A stretch of 64,000 bases of DNA from Corticium candelabrum (GCF_963422355.1 NC_085103.1:248001-312000), one strand, 5' to 3'; shown: positions 33,492-48,708, counted from the first letter of the stretch. Translations and numbers: made by a program. Notes: generated from the letters alone by a model not told the origin.

Positions 33492-34253
33492 CTATCTGCT
33501 GCGGAGGAGGAGCAGATCTCCGTCTGCGCTCAAGTTAATTTACAGTTCACAATAGAAAATTGTAGGATGAAAAGGACGCTTTCATATATTGTAACTACCT
33601 GCACTAGTCATTTTGCGCGGTAACAGCTAATCATGACGTCATGCATACCAGCCGCCAACAAAAACCTGGCCACTGTGTCCAGACGTTCTTCTCGCCCCTC
33701 CCCCGCGCGCGAACGTCTGACCACGCGAGACTACTAGCTGTGTTGGTTTAGAAACACTTAACTAATTGCCTGTGACCTACTAAGTGATCATGACATCAAT
33801 AGCTTGTTTACTGCGACTCCGGATTTACTGTAACATGCCATATTCATACTTGGGTTAGCAAACTCGGGTTTGCGCTAATTAATCATAACACCCTGCTGTG
33901 CTATCATCCGCAAGGTAGGTGTGTTCTCACATTTTAAACTTGAGCTTGTCCAGTTGCCTCTTGTTAGTCAAAATAGGCTGTGTAAACTCTAGCAGGCTGC
34001 AACTGCAGAGTTGCCAACTGGAATAGTGAAAATGCGTGAGATCTCAGATTTTCATCAGTAATTATATCTGTATATGGGCATGGCCACAAACAACTAAATA
34101 CCTAATTTTTTACAAACACTAAACTATGTTGCTAGGTGTTCACTGTTGGTCGCTTCCTCGAGCGTAATATTCCACCATTTGCATATGTATCGCGTGCTGC
34201 AATATACGGAACTATTTTATGCATCCTCGATTTCCGGACTAGATTTCATATTA

Positions 34254-37200
34254 GGCCGGGCAAACTTGATTCACAGTTTAATGTCCAGCCTTTTTCACGA
34301 CGGCATGCGGGCGGGCGGTCATTATTCATTAAATATTTTAATAATAATATTAATTAAATAATAAGTTTGCAGTTACAGTAACTACCATGCATCGACTGGC
34401 ACTACAGCTATGAATGGCTCACTATCAAGTTTGGCAGGTACTAGTATCGATAAAACCCGTTTTCTTTAAATGTTTTTAAAATGTTTCAACAAACGCTTGT
34501 TTATTCTAACAAAAGAAGCACAACTATGACAAGAAGGATAAATAGTTCGAAGTTCTTGGGCAACGTCAGTTCAGTTGAGCTCCCACAGTGAACACACATA
34601 GGGTCATCTGATCCATAGACAGTGTAATAGAGCTTTTCAACATGGTCACTGCAGCTGTGCTTTTTTATCCCAATACCAGCTAGAGACTCAGGCAGCTTTC
34701 GAGTCGTCTATGGAAGCACCACAAGAGTAGGATACGTTTTTATTCACGTCCTGGAGTTGCTCTCTTTCTTTGGCTGATAGCTTTCTTCTGGAGAATATCA
34801 GACGCCACTTGTTACATCATCACACTGGACCAATACACCGGCATTTCGAACATGCTGCTCACTTGGAGAGTATCCCAGAACTTTTGCACTATTTTGTGTG
34901 CATCCCGGATGGGCGCTATCTCTCATCGGTTTTAATGCCAAATACATTCATAAATGGCAGGTAGTGATCATCAGGGCCAATTACAGAATCGGGGAGAAAA
35001 TGTATTCCTCTGAATCAGTCAGAGTACATGCAAAGTGGCTTGCAAATCCTACAGTCATCGCAACCACACTTCTTTACGCAAAATGAGTAATGACGGGTTC
35101 GACAACAGTGATCAAACAGCTCCTTCAACTTGAGCTTCTTACTCAAAACAGATTTGCTTGTCTCACTTTTCTCCAAGGTGCAGTCTACCTGGTGAAGTAC
35201 TTCCCAAAAAGCATCTATTTCATTGCTATCAGCACTTTCGAACACAGAAAAAGGCTTTCCGTGCAATTCAAGACGACTTGTTATACTGTTCAGCAATTGC
35301 ACAGCAGGACGAAGAGAGGATTTCATTTCATTGCCATACCGGCCTTTAACTGCTTCGCGCAATGCGTTGACACTGTTGGCATTTTTATTGCCTTTTCAAA
35401 CTCTTCACTGCCTTTACTCCACATCATGCCTACACATTGTAGACCCAAAATGATTATACTCATGATCATTTCAACAGGATTCCTCCAAGAATGATTTGGT
35501 GCCGTTCTTCCGACAACAAGAAGATCCAGGTCTAAATTCAAGAAAAGAGCAATCAATGATAGCCGGACAGAGAAAAAAGTCAGCGGGTGGTCAGGGCCAC
35601 CATCAGTGTAGAGAAAGAGAATACTCTTGTTCTCGATCTGCTTCAGAAGAATCGAGTACAGCTCAGATGCGTGACGAAGTGCTGTTGAGTGTTCTAAACT
35701 GCGTCTTTGTATCCAACGTGAACCACGCCGTCATACCATGGCACAAGATGTCCAGGACACATTTTGGCTACCTCCTGAACCAAATCTCTTACTGATATTG
35801 CCTTAGCCATGTAGGTGACTGTACCATGTCTCCGTTCATGTACTGATGTTGATTCATCAAGATAGACTTTCATTTTCTCCCAGAAAACAGAGAACTTGTT
35901 ACTGTGCAGTTTGTTTGATTCGCGTAAATCAACAACCAAGTCAGCGTCTTCCATTTCAAGAGCTTCCCTCAGCCTTTGATCAAGTTCTTTATCAGCTGTT
36001 GTTAGATTGGCTGACTGACCTCCTGTTGCCACCTGGTAGAACTCTCTGAGTGTAGCCAAGTTAGTCTTCGACAAAATTCGTCCAAATTTGGAAGCCAACT
36101 GTCGTTTAAGAGCTCACCGATGATAAACAGGCAGGTCTTCTTGAAGATTTGACACAAGTTTCTGGTTGTCATTCAGAGCAGCTTCAAGGGTTACTTGCTC
36201 TGGCAGTGGGCATACAAACAGGTAGTTACCTACTCGTTCACCAATGGAGTAAGTGCACAGAACACAAGGTCTACTAAGCCCCATACGTAATTGTTGCACA
36301 TAGAGATACTTTTCTCGTCGATCAGATGGAGCATAGTCACCTATAAATTGGGCTTGTATGGTGATGAGGAAGAAATGGTATCATTTAGCTTCTTGAGGCA
36401 ATTTGATGGAGACCTGTTTGTTGCTAGAAGCTGAACAGACGTTTATCAACAGGTAAACTAGATGATTCATGATGTAGCTTCATCGTCTTGCATTGACTTC
36501 TCAGGTGTAAAACATAGGAGTCCAATGAACGAGCAAGAGTTTCAGTTGCATGTCTAGAACTTTCCCATTCAGAAGTGTTCAGCCAAGAAGTCAACAGAGC
36601 ATTATACAGTGATGCTGTATGGTCAGCAAGCTTGTCTGCATTCAGATTTTGAGACTCCCGTTTCCTGTGCTTGGAGAACTCTGGGGTGCTGTACCCATTA
36701 AACTTCCTGAACATCTCAGGAACATTGCAACCTTGAAGACCAAGGGTCCCATGATTACTATCTGTGCACCACAGGGCGGAGTACACTGTGTTGACATAGG
36801 ATCTGCCGGATTCTTTTAGTTACTCAGGAAGGAATTTCAATCCTTTCTCCTCAGCAAGCCGTATGAGATCATTAAACATCTTATCTCTCTTCGTTTTCTC
36901 TTCTATGAGGTTTGGGCAAACATGGTGTACTGACGGTCAGCTGACTCTGCATCATTACCTCAAATGCGTTGTTCACGTGCACCGTATTTGTTGCACCGGT
37001 AGGACGGCCTGCAGGCTCAACAATAAACTTTACGAAGAGGCCAAATACACCGATAACATCAGCAGCTGTCAGGTTCTTCTGGACTGACGACAAGGACGAC
37101 TTGTCGCTGCCAACGAAGACAGACGTCAAAAGGGCCGCCGACAACTCGGTAGACATCTTCACAATAGAGAAGCGCCCGGCCTGGACTGATGTCAGCAGAT

Positions 37201-37436
37201 CTTCAAAGGTTTCTGAAGGAGACAGCGACAAAACAATCCAGGAAACTAGGGTTTTCTCAGCAGTGCACACGTGCACGCTTACGAAGGAAGCCATATTGTG
37301 AAAACTAACGTGTGCAACACAAGACAGGCACGTGCGAGGTGTCATGTGTCTTATATAATGAATAATGAAACTTATTTTGCTTTCCCAAAATATGAAGCGG
37401 GCGGGACGTTAAACTGCGAATCAAGTTTGCCCGGCC
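34254..37436. mobile_element. TIR element with TTA target duplication and a DDE-like gene
   Basis: The ends GGCCGGGCAAACTTGATTC (34254 onward) and their inverse (to 37436) form inverted repeats of about 33 bp with two mismatches. The flanks are TTA on both sides (34251-34253 and 37437-37439). A 3-bp TTA duplication is typical of PIF/Harbinger, but the encoded protein (34540-37296, -) does not look like a Harbinger transposase. This combination is not one I can assign to a named superfamily. Confidence 0.8.
34540..37296 (-). pseudogene. Multi-exon DDE-like protein of the TTA element, decayed
   Basis: Reading leftward from an ATG at 37296: an N-terminal part (ADVIGVFGLFVKFIVEP), a helical block (NDLIRLAEEKGLKFLPE), then SYVNTVYSALWCTDSNH..STPEFSKHRKRES. 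Next come DADLVVDLRESN..KFSVFWEKMKVYL..ERRHGTVTYMAKAISVRDLV and VPWYDGV. After an apparent deletion comes LYTDGGPDHPLT, then RTAPNHSWRNPVEMIMSI and a C-terminal CCRTRHYSFCVKKCGCDDC zinc-like part. The motifs TDGGPDH and NPVE look like the second Asp and the Glu of an RNase-H-fold transposase. The expected first-Asp region is missing, apparently through the deletion near 35690. A frameshift near 36890 and stops show this copy is dead. I know similar multi-copy proteins from cnidarians and sponges but no family name. Confidence 0.65.
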
Positions 37437-37950
37437 TTAGTTACTATCATACACTACAGATTTTTGCGTAATCTACGGTGTCTACCTACAGTTTACTTTA
37501 CATGTCGGCATGGATCTAGTTTCAGCAATCTAGAAGTTGCGTGAGATCTGGGTTCCTTGCGTGTGAGCGTGACCTGAAGGAACTTGCGTGCGACTCACGC
37601 ACGTTGCGTGTGAGTTGGCAACTCTGGAACTGATTGTATCATGTACTCGAGCTACGCTACCTAATTTAATTCCAGCGCAAGAATTGAAACGTCTTCCGAC
37701 CGCTTTCTGTCTTCGAGTGCCTTCTCTAGGTGTAGATCAAAACCACATGCGTATGATAGAGCAGCAGCAGTTGCCTGAATCTACGGATGCTACAACGTCT
37801 TTCACTACAGAATTCCGCAAGTCGTGCTGCGGATTCGATTTGCTCAAGAAAAGACTGCCAGACCAACACAAAGTAGAGCAGTCTTATTTGATCCATTGCT
37901 GTGATACGCAATTTGAATAAACTGGAATGTATTGACAAGCGCTAAGTATA

Positions 37951-38400
37951 GGTTATAGACCGCTGGCGAGTGTATAAACGAAATACACCCCGCTCCGCCC
38001 ACGAGTTGGCACGAAGGCGAAGCCCGAGTGCTAACGAGCTGGACGCAGCGGATGTATTCGTTTATACACTTGCCAGAAGGTCTATAACCGACTTGTAGCA
38101 CCCAGCTGAGGCGTTGATATCCTTGCACAAACAATTCACATCTTGATAAACCAGTAGCCCCAGGCAGTTAGACGGCCCGATTTATTGACCGGTCAATGTG
38201 TAGCGGAAGTGGGATATGTCACTTATTGTAAGCGAATACTGAACACTGATTGGCGAAGACGAAGCTAGGGTGCTACAAGCATAGGTTATAGGCCGCTGGC
38301 GAGTGTATAAACGAAATACACCCCGCTCCGCCCACGAGTGCTAACGAGCTGGACGCAGCGGAGTGTATTCGTTTATACACTTGCCAGACGGTCTATAACC
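37951..38400. repeat. Palindromic MITE present twice, with an interleaved 155-bp repeat
   Basis: The unit GGTTATAGACCGCTGGCGAG ... its inverse (37951-38099) folds almost completely on itself via GTGTATAAACGAA arms. A shortened copy lies at 38284-38400. Between and after them a second repeat (starting ACAAACAATTCACATCTTGA) occurs at 38127-38285 and again at 39070-39231. The alternation suggests that a larger unit was duplicated after the MITE inserted. Confidence 0.75.
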
Positions 38401-39231
38401 GGCTTGTAGCACCCAACTGAGGCGTCGATATCCTCTAGGCGCGGAAGTTCAAATCTGTTGTGTAGCAAAATGTTCTGAAATCGACTTGGGCATTGAAACA
38501 GCAGAATTGCCAGTTATTGATTTTTTGGAAGCTAGTAAACTGCTAGACGTTGATGTTGTTTCTGATCAGCAGTCTTCTGAATCTCGTTTCCAATTTCATC
38601 CAGTAGTTTTCATAAGTTTCTTAATTTGTGTGTTCTCCCTAATCCCACAAAAGCTACCGCATGTGCGCTGTTAGAGTGTTCAACGCATGGAAGAAATGGA
38701 GAAACAAGCAGCCAACTGAAGAGGGAGCGCTCGGGCGGTACGTGCATGATCTGCATGTTACGAACAACAAAGAAATGAACTACTGGCTTGCAAGGTTTGT
38801 GCATGAAGTTCGGAGGCAAGATGGAAAGCCGTATCCACCTTCTGCCGTGTAGCTGGTTTACAGCGTTCTCTGCGCGCGAGTATCTTTCTATAGCTGGACG
38901 CCTAACCACGATTAATTTTTTCCAGAAGAACGACTCTCAGTTTAGTTTGCTCAGGTCTGCACTTGCTACACGCATGAAAGAACTCATTATGATTTCCGTA
39001 CGCATCCGTAGACCCACGTATTGTTTGTTCTGGCTGACAGATATGTTTCAGTAGCCTAGTTGTTATGTTCACAAACAATTCACATCTTGATAAACCGGTA
39101 GACCCAGGCAGTTATACGGCCCGATTTATTGACTGGTCAATATGTAGCGGAAGTGGGATATGTCATTTATTGTAAGCGAATACTGGACACTGATTGGCGC
39201 AGACGAAGCTAGGGTGCTACAAACCTACACT

Positions 39232-42230
39232 TCGAAAGGGCTAGGCTAGCCCTGCTCTAACCCACATTCCTGTCGTAAACAGACCTGATGTATTCTAATT
39301 GATTATGCTGAGCAGTAGTAAACCCAGTTCTAAACCCTAGTGTGAACACAGCCACTAACACAGACGTGTTTTACTGTGACTTACAATACCTGCAAAACAC
39401 GTAGAAAAAAGAAGAAAATTTCTAGAAAAAAAATGGGACGCAGGAAAGACATCATGGAGAGCTATAGCATCACAAATAAGATAGATGACGACTACGAAGT
39501 GATGGAAGTTGATTGTAATGTTACATTGACCAGCCAAGCCCAGACGAACACGACCAAGCGTTGCTGAACGCCTAAAGCTTTGCACTACAGTAATTAATAG
39601 TAATGAAGTAATTGACTTGCATCTGCTTACGTGATCACTTATCTGTAGTCATATCGTAACCATAACTTTCTAATAGACTAATGATCTTTGATATGCAAAA
39701 ACCTTATCCTCCTGGCTGTGTCTTATTTACATGCTATGTTCAGCGTCTAGAAGAAATCCAGGCTCTTGCGCATTTGAGTGATGCCAAGATCGTCGCTTGC
39801 TGACGAAGGACACAGAAGTTATAGCGATTTTTGTAAATACACAGTGAACGCGAACAGAGAATAGACGCAACGGGGTCTCAGCGGGGTGTCTCAGCGGGGT
39901 GTATCAGCGGGGCTGCCATTGGTATGCGTGTCTCAGGAGATTACATTTCCAACATAGAAGCAAGTGTTTGTTTTTGCTTCTTTACTTTCCGTCACGTTCC
40001 AAACCACGTTGGCAGCTCTTGACAACTCCGCTCTGACACACAACGTTGTGCCAGTGAATAACGCGGTCCCTAGCTGTGTAGGTACGTGCATTGTACACAA
40101 CACGCTACCTTTACCGTAAATGAACCGGTTGGAGGAGAAATGCTACGAATATTTAGGTATTTAGATAGGCTCCCCACTAGCGGATCGCCGAGTGGCAGCT
40201 GTGGTGACGACGTAGAGCGCGGCCCCGTTTCTCGGACACCATCATATTCCGGACACGAGTTCTCAGTTATTCGTTTTTGAACGCAGTCGCTACCACATCA
40301 TAAATGTAAGTATCCAAGTTGTAATTGAGCACACCAAAAGAGAGCATTGTACCTCTTCTCTGCTTAAGTGAAATTCAAAACAGTGCGGAGCCATGCATAC
40401 CCCGTTCATCGGACAAACGCGTCGTTCACCGGACAGTAGCGTCTGAATTGCACACACGCATCGTTCAGCCTAGTTACTTATATATTGCTAATCAACAACT
40501 CTTTACCTACAAATCATATTGTTACCCTGCATGTCAGCCAAGATCTGTATGAGTTACAGTCGGTCAAACGCCCGTGGTAACGGCCCCAATCGTCGAACAC
40601 CCATTTTCTTGCCTTCCTACCTTCTCAGCAACAGCTCTAAGTTTCAAATAACTGCAGTTGATTAAATTCAGCTATCTGAAACGCCGCAGAACGCAGAACA
40701 CTTGCCTAGAGTGCTTGATGGCAATTCTGAGTCATTTCTCCTACAACCACGCCCCCACTAGGACGTGTAAAAACTGTCGCTTGAACGAACTAGCCGTTCA
40801 ACAAAAAAGACGACAACCGAAACCGATGAGAGGGCAGGATTGAAGTGCTAAAACTCTCTTTTATACCCTCTGCAAAGAAAGTCGATCGCTGCGTAGCGCG
40901 CGTTGACAAGGACCTGACGCTACCTAATTCAACTTTACCTAGGAAAAGCAGGGGTGAAGGTTCTAGCTGCTCTGATAATAAACAAAGTTCCTGCATTCGG
41001 TACAGCTGGTTGTACCAACGATGGCGTGCTGCACTTCGTGACGGTGCAAGGTCAGGCAAAGGTAGATATCAAACTGAGATAGAAACACCTGCAAACGTCG
41101 TATTCAGACCCAAGTAACAATTTAGGGGCCTTGAAAGGAAAGCACGGGCTGTTCCTGTGCGAGTTGGGAGAATGTGCTCACCGCAAAGCTCGAACATCGA
41201 TGACGTGAATCGTCTGCTACATCCCGTGCATCAAGCCTGTGCAGTTGTGCTGCAAGACACTCAGGAGTTCAAATTCTTACGCTGGTAAGACTAGACAGCA
41301 CCGGAGGGCTAGTAGATGCCAACAGAGTGAGCTTGTCAGCAGAGAACATTCAGCAGCGAAACTGCAGTTTCCGCTAATAACCGTTGCTGAGTCAAATAAA
41401 AGGTCAAACGAATTGGGGGCCGTACGATATTTCCTTCCAACTCTCCCTCTCATGACATTATTACCTGCAGACTGCTGCTGCAAAGACAAAACGACTGTCC
41501 GACGAAAGGGGCGTTACCTCGACTCAATGAGCGTGCGCTATCTCTTCTGGAGAGTAGCAAACGGAGACAGTGATAGTGTTGTTGTGTTAGCTAGTCACCT
41601 ATAAACCTATCTCAGGTGCGAAGCTGCAGAATTGCCTTTGTGTTTTCATGGGGAGGTTGTATCCGGTGAATGATGGTGGTGTCCGATGAACGAGGTAGCA
41701 GAGAAGGATCACGTTTACCGTCCTAGCATAACCGATTCAAGCCTTTCGAAGTCCCGCGTTTGGAATCACAGTCTTTACTAATCCTTCTTACTGTGGGCTC
41801 TAAGAAAGCTCAGTCTTACTTCGTTTACTTCTTGCACGGCTGTCCAATGATTGATGGTGTCCGATAACAGGGGCGTCGCTCTATACAGAACGACTTTTGT
41901 TGTCTAGGAAAAATCGAGACACAATTAAAACATCGAAACCGTCAACCTACTACGAAACCGTCAGCCTACTACAATTAATTAAGTAGTAGACCGCGCGCTT
42001 CACGAGCACACTCTAGATGTAGTACACGGTACCGGTACCGTATACAAGGGTGGGCGTGGTGCTCTATAGCAGGTCACATTTCTCATTTGCATGACGTCGC
42101 ACATCTCACCAAGTAAACAGACATGCACGTCCATCGTCAACGCTTTCTGAACTCTAGTTGAAGTCAACTGAACTGATCTGTATTTGCTCAACTCAAATTA
42201 ATTAAATCTCAACTAGCTAACGTAGAACAG
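39232..42230. other. No recognised gene inside element B
   Basis: Open frames of 60-120 codons occur (for example 40845-41117 and 41239-41604) without recognisable domains. A small tandem tract (CAGCGGGGTGTMTCAGCGGGG) lies at 39877-39915. The strings CCGTTCATCGGACA (40400) and TCCGATGAACGAGG (41682) are inverted relatives and may mark another decayed insertion. Confidence 0.4.
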
Positions 42231-42269
42231 TGTGTGGCTACAACTGAAGGAACATGGTCATATCTGAGT

Positions 42270-44728
<2,459 letters not shown>

Positions 44729-45218
44729 GGAGTTGTTACTAACTTGTTGCTGTTGGTGGTGTTGTCGTTACAGGAGCTGTTTCATGTCCAGCATATCATG
44801 CCGTGCAGCTGTCGTTTGGAGATTATTAGTATAGTATAGAGATTATTAGTATAGTATTTCGACGATTTCGTTTATTATTGAGTTCAGCAAAGTATAGCTA
44901 GGATTAGAAACTTTTCTGAGAAAACGTTTTAGTGTACTAGCCATGCAGAGACGCTCAACCTATAGAGAGCGTATTTGTTGGCTAAGGGTTTGTATAAATA
45001 GAAGTTAAAAGATAAGCTGTTTCCTTGTACAATTCCGTGCTAATATATCACTATTAAGATGTATAGAGATGCGCTAATTAATTTATCGTATCTAAATGCG
45101 CACTCTTAAGAGTAATAAATTTAATTAATTAATTAGACATTTAATCACATTGCCGTTGAGAAATCGAAATCATATTGTCCGACGGCATGACATAACTGTA
45201 TTACATAATAGCTACTAG

Positions 45219-45260
45219 TCTCGCGTAGCCAGACCCTTTCCCGTCGGATTAATGTTATTA
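45219..45260 (+). mobile_element. Orphan TAGNCTCG terminus
   Basis: TAGTCTCGCGTAGCCAGACC at 45219 is nearly identical to the right end of copy 4 (TAGTCTCGCGTGGTCAGACG). No inverse partner was found, so it is a truncated or interrupted copy. The rest of 44730-45600 has no recognised feature. Confidence 0.45.
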
Positions 45261-45603
45261 ATACTAAACAACGCCTGTTAAAACATTTTCCGGGTATCCA
45301 CGCTCTACCGCTGTGTTGATAAAATTAGATCAGAAAGCTACAGTAGGCGATACTACTATAGATCTAATTATTATGTCGTACGTCATGTTGTGCCCTAAAA
45401 TTTTAGCTAAAGTTTGTGTCTACACTATCTAGCAATTAATCAAACAGCATTGAGTCAGAAAAAATTCTTTTCTCTGACAAGCATTCTCCCAGCACGACAG
45501 ACGTACATTAGCTACATATTCTTATTAGAGACCAGACCGCACGTACGTCGTTCTTTAGCTAATGACAATACTGGTACTATGACTATACTATGACTATACT
45601 ACA

Positions 45604-48600
45604 CAGGGGCGTAACTAGCATTAAAATTTTACCGAGGCAAGTTTTATATCAATAAGGCAATATATTTAGCCTCAAACTACTAGTAGTCTACTACATATAT
45701 ACTTTAATTAATTAATCAAAGTGAACATGGAGCCTCTATAACGACAATTGCCCCAATCGGCGGTGTCCTGTACAATCAAATCTTTGTAAGACATTCTCTC
45801 TGCTTACAGCCACGTCTCTATGAATATATAAAAGAGCTAAGCCACACAGTCTTTCTTGCGTCATTGTTGATCTCGACCACTCCTTCAATCTCCGGAGAGC
45901 CGAAAACGATCTTTCGCACGGCACGGAACCAACAGGAGATGTTAGAATAAGTTTGAAAATCTCATGAATATTGGGGAAATATTGACTGTCTGCCATCTTT
46001 GCGGCATCCGTTAATGTTACTCTCCTGTCTTTCTCAGGAAGTTGAAAACATTTGGTTTTCCAAACTTCTACTTCAGGCTCGAATGTAGCTCCATTTGGTA
46101 AGTCTGGACCATAGAAGAGCTTAATTGAATTCACCTCAGATCTTGTTATACTGCTAACACTGCTAGGAAGAAGTCTATACCCAATGAGCATTGATTCAGA
46201 TGTATCAGGGAAGCGATTGTTGAGCTCTGTCACAGCGTGATCAATGAAAGGGTAGTACACGTTTCTTCTGAAGTATGCCACAGCGCTGTCCTGTTCCGCA
46301 GTCTGCATGCCAGCATTGCTTCTGTAGGTGCTTCTTATTGCGGTTCTAGGTTTATCAATTTGGGCATCCACCTCGCCTGCAACTGTTTGAACTCTTTCCC
46401 ATAATTCTTTAAACTTGTCTTCACGTCGTTGCGCAGAAATCGTTGTGCGAAGCAGCTTGGCTGTTTGATAAGCCTTCAGAACGTCACAGTTTGGAGATTG
46501 CAAAGACTTCGTCAGAGGATCACAAAAGCTCAGAATGTACTGACTAACGACCAAGCAAACAATAAAACTAGAGGACTGTAAAAGTCTGAGGTAAGATGAA
46601 GCTTTCGCCCTCGAATCAGTGCCAGAGCTCTCTGCAACAATATCTTGCAGTGCAAGGTATATGGCTTTGTATTTGGCCAAGACACTGGACAGTGTTGCCA
46701 ATCGAGCCGACCACCTTGTCTCACACAGTACTGGGACTTGCCTTGATGACGATTTACAAATAAGCGTATCACTTAGTTTCGAAGTTTCCTCCTGTTCTAA
46801 GTTTTCTTCTAGTTCTTCTTCTGGTTCTTCTTCTTCCTTGTCTTCTGCTGTAATCAATTCAGCTATGTCTCCTGCTATCAAATGCCTACAAAGGATAACT
46901 TTTCTTTTTGGACTGCCTCCTAGAAACCACGTCAGTGTTCCTAACGAGTTAAACAAGTCCTGAATTAAAGGGACTTGCCTACAAGAAGATGCAATAACCA
47001 AATTCAGTCTATGTGACCGACAATGCTGGTATATAGCCTTTGGTTGTAACTGAAGAATTCGAGCAGAGACACCGGAAACTTTTCCTGACATAACTGCAGC
47101 ACCGTCGTAGCCCTGGCCACGAAGATAACGAATATCCAAATTGCACTCTTTCATAAAATTGACAATAGCATTGAAAATAGACAGAGCATCTGCACAATCC
47201 AATTTGACGAATCCTAAGAACTCTTCTCTCACTTGAACCTGACCGGGTACAGAGTCGTCAACAAACCTGATACAGACTGACATCTGCTCTACGTTAGCTG
47301 TATCTGTGCACTCATCCGCCATCAACGAAAACCATTTAGCGGCATGAGCATCTTCCAGTATTTTGTCTCTCACCTCAACACCGGCTAACTCTATCAGCTC
47401 ATTTTGTATTTTCGGGCTCTTGTAACAGGCGTTCTTCTTTCCGTGCTCTAGATGACTTTTCAGAGTAGGATTGAACTGAGACTGCCAATGGAGGAAGTAT
47501 TCAAAGTTACTGGATTCTTTTCTCAGAACTTTGTCCCAACTGTGACCCCGAAAGGGAACATTTCGCTGACCGAGAGCAATAACGACATCTATTACAGCTA
47601 GAATAATTGCTCGATTACGTTTGACTCTCTCTTCATATTCTTTAGATCTGCTGGTACAAATATCATTTTTCTTTCCTTCGACCACATTCTTGAAAGATAA
47701 TGCTTTTATGCAAGCATTCTTGTGAATTTCACTTTTCTCATGACAAAGCAGTACACCACGCTTTACTCCAACTGCGTTCTTCCAGTCACAAAAGCCAGTT
47801 GTCTTGAAAGCAGTAGCAGACAGTGACTCATCACCAAACAGCACACAGTAGCAACAAAAGCAGGCGTCAGTACTAGGAGAATATCTCAGCCATCTGTATT
47901 GACTCTCCCACTCTGGATTGTAACGACGGCCGCCCGTGCTCTGAAATTTACAACCGGTGGGTGGACACCATTTATTTTGCAGCAGGCATATCTTGTCAAC
48001 GTCGGAAACGACTCTGCCTACGTAGTAGATCGGATCATTCACTGACACTTCTTTGTCATGAGCAGTATCTACAAAGAAAGTGTTTACAAGCGCTACGGTA
48101 TTACCACCTGTTTCAGTAGAATATGTATAATATTATATGAACCTTATTACATATTCTTAGCATCTATGACGATAACACATTGTTCGATATCGCTCAGTAA
48201 TTCGCGTCTACTAGGATCACATTTAGCATTGGTACTATACCTTCTGCAGAATTCACTACAGTCTCAAACGGGGACGCAGAATGTACAGTTTCAGGCAGAT
48301 CGCTTAAATCACCGGAAGATGTCCTGATGAGAAGAACAAGTCACGTACCCCAAAGGGGACCCCATACTTCTGCAGAACAACTTTCTTACCCAAGACATTG
48401 CAAAAGAGATAGTTGCTTCTTTTTCTTTCTCTTAGATGGTGGCTCCATCTTACTTGGCAGTCAGCTGTAGGTTTCTCGAGCCACGTGTCTTGCAAGTGCT
48501 TCACGTGCCAAGAACGTGCGCTAAAGTTGAGTATCAGAGAGTTTACGCACGCGGTCAAATTTGAAAAGAACACGATAGCAGATTTTGTTAGTGCAGAATG

Positions 48601-48708
48601 TCATATCTTCTGCTCCTAACCTACATGCAGCAAAATTTTTGCAACGCCACACCCTTTTTTTTTACCGAGGCAACTGCCTCGGTTGCCTCATGCCTAGTTA
48701 CGCCTCTG
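45604..48708. mobile_element. Complete hAT element with 5-bp target duplication
   Basis: The ends are CAGGGGCGTAACTAGCAT and the inverse of CAGAGGCGTAACTAGGCAT. Subterminal ACCGAGGCAA strings occur near both ends. The flanks are CTACA on both sides (45599-45603 and 48709-48713). A 5-bp duplication differs from the usual 8 bp but fits the hAT5-type group. The element is 3105 bp and its transposase gene is intact, so it may have moved recently. It is nested in element B. Confidence 0.9.
45736..48448 (-). CDS. hAT transposase (TTF-finger, ZMYM1/ZNF862-like)
   Basis: Three exons splice in frame to 824 residues: 48448-48390, 48323-48241 and 48068-45736. The start MEPPSKRKKKKQ is rich in basic residues, a likely nuclear signal. 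A TTF-type zinc finger follows (WLRYSPSTDACFCCYCVLFG..GFCDWKNA..CHEKSEIHK). The catalytic region contains ADECTDTANVEQ (first Asp), GQGYDGAAVMSGK (second Asp region) and CRSHRLNLV. The C-terminal dimerisation block is SVPCERSFSALRRLKEWSRSTM. Exons 1 and 2 are short but both junctions are GT-AG and keep phase, which is why I prefer this start over the GTG at 48048. No stop or shift is present. Confidence 0.88.

Larger units (their letters stand above)
32661..33733. mobile_element. TAGNCTCG-ended element, copy 4, carrying helicase and DUF6589-like starts
   Basis: It begins TAGTCTTGCGTGGCCAGACG and ends in the inverse of TAGTCTCGCGTGGTCAGACG. Inverted repeats of about 105 bp each contain a hairpin (CAGACGTTC against GAACGTCTG in the right arm). 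The 9-bp duplication CTAGCTGTG is perfect (32652-32660 and 33734-33742), the best of the four copies. Inside, a RecQ-like helicase start reads rightward from the left arm and a DUF6589-like N-terminus reads leftward from the right arm, as if a longer two-gene element had lost its middle. Confidence 0.88.
34006..37626. mobile_element. Possible hAT-type element with CAGAGTTGCCAACT ends, split by the TTA element
   Basis: CAGAGTTGCCAACT at 34006-34019 recurs inverted at 37613-37626. This end sequence resembles common hAT termini (CAGRGTTGCCAACT). Without the nested element at 34254-37436 the remnant would be about 440 bp. No clean 8-bp duplication is visible (caactg against gaactg), so the call is tentative. 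Confidence 0.45.

Noticed and set aside
34254..37436. A PIF/Harbinger element on the basis of the TTA duplication
   Set aside because: The encoded protein lacks the Harbinger DDE_Tnp_4 motifs, which are easily seen in the true Harbinger at 54070-57302.
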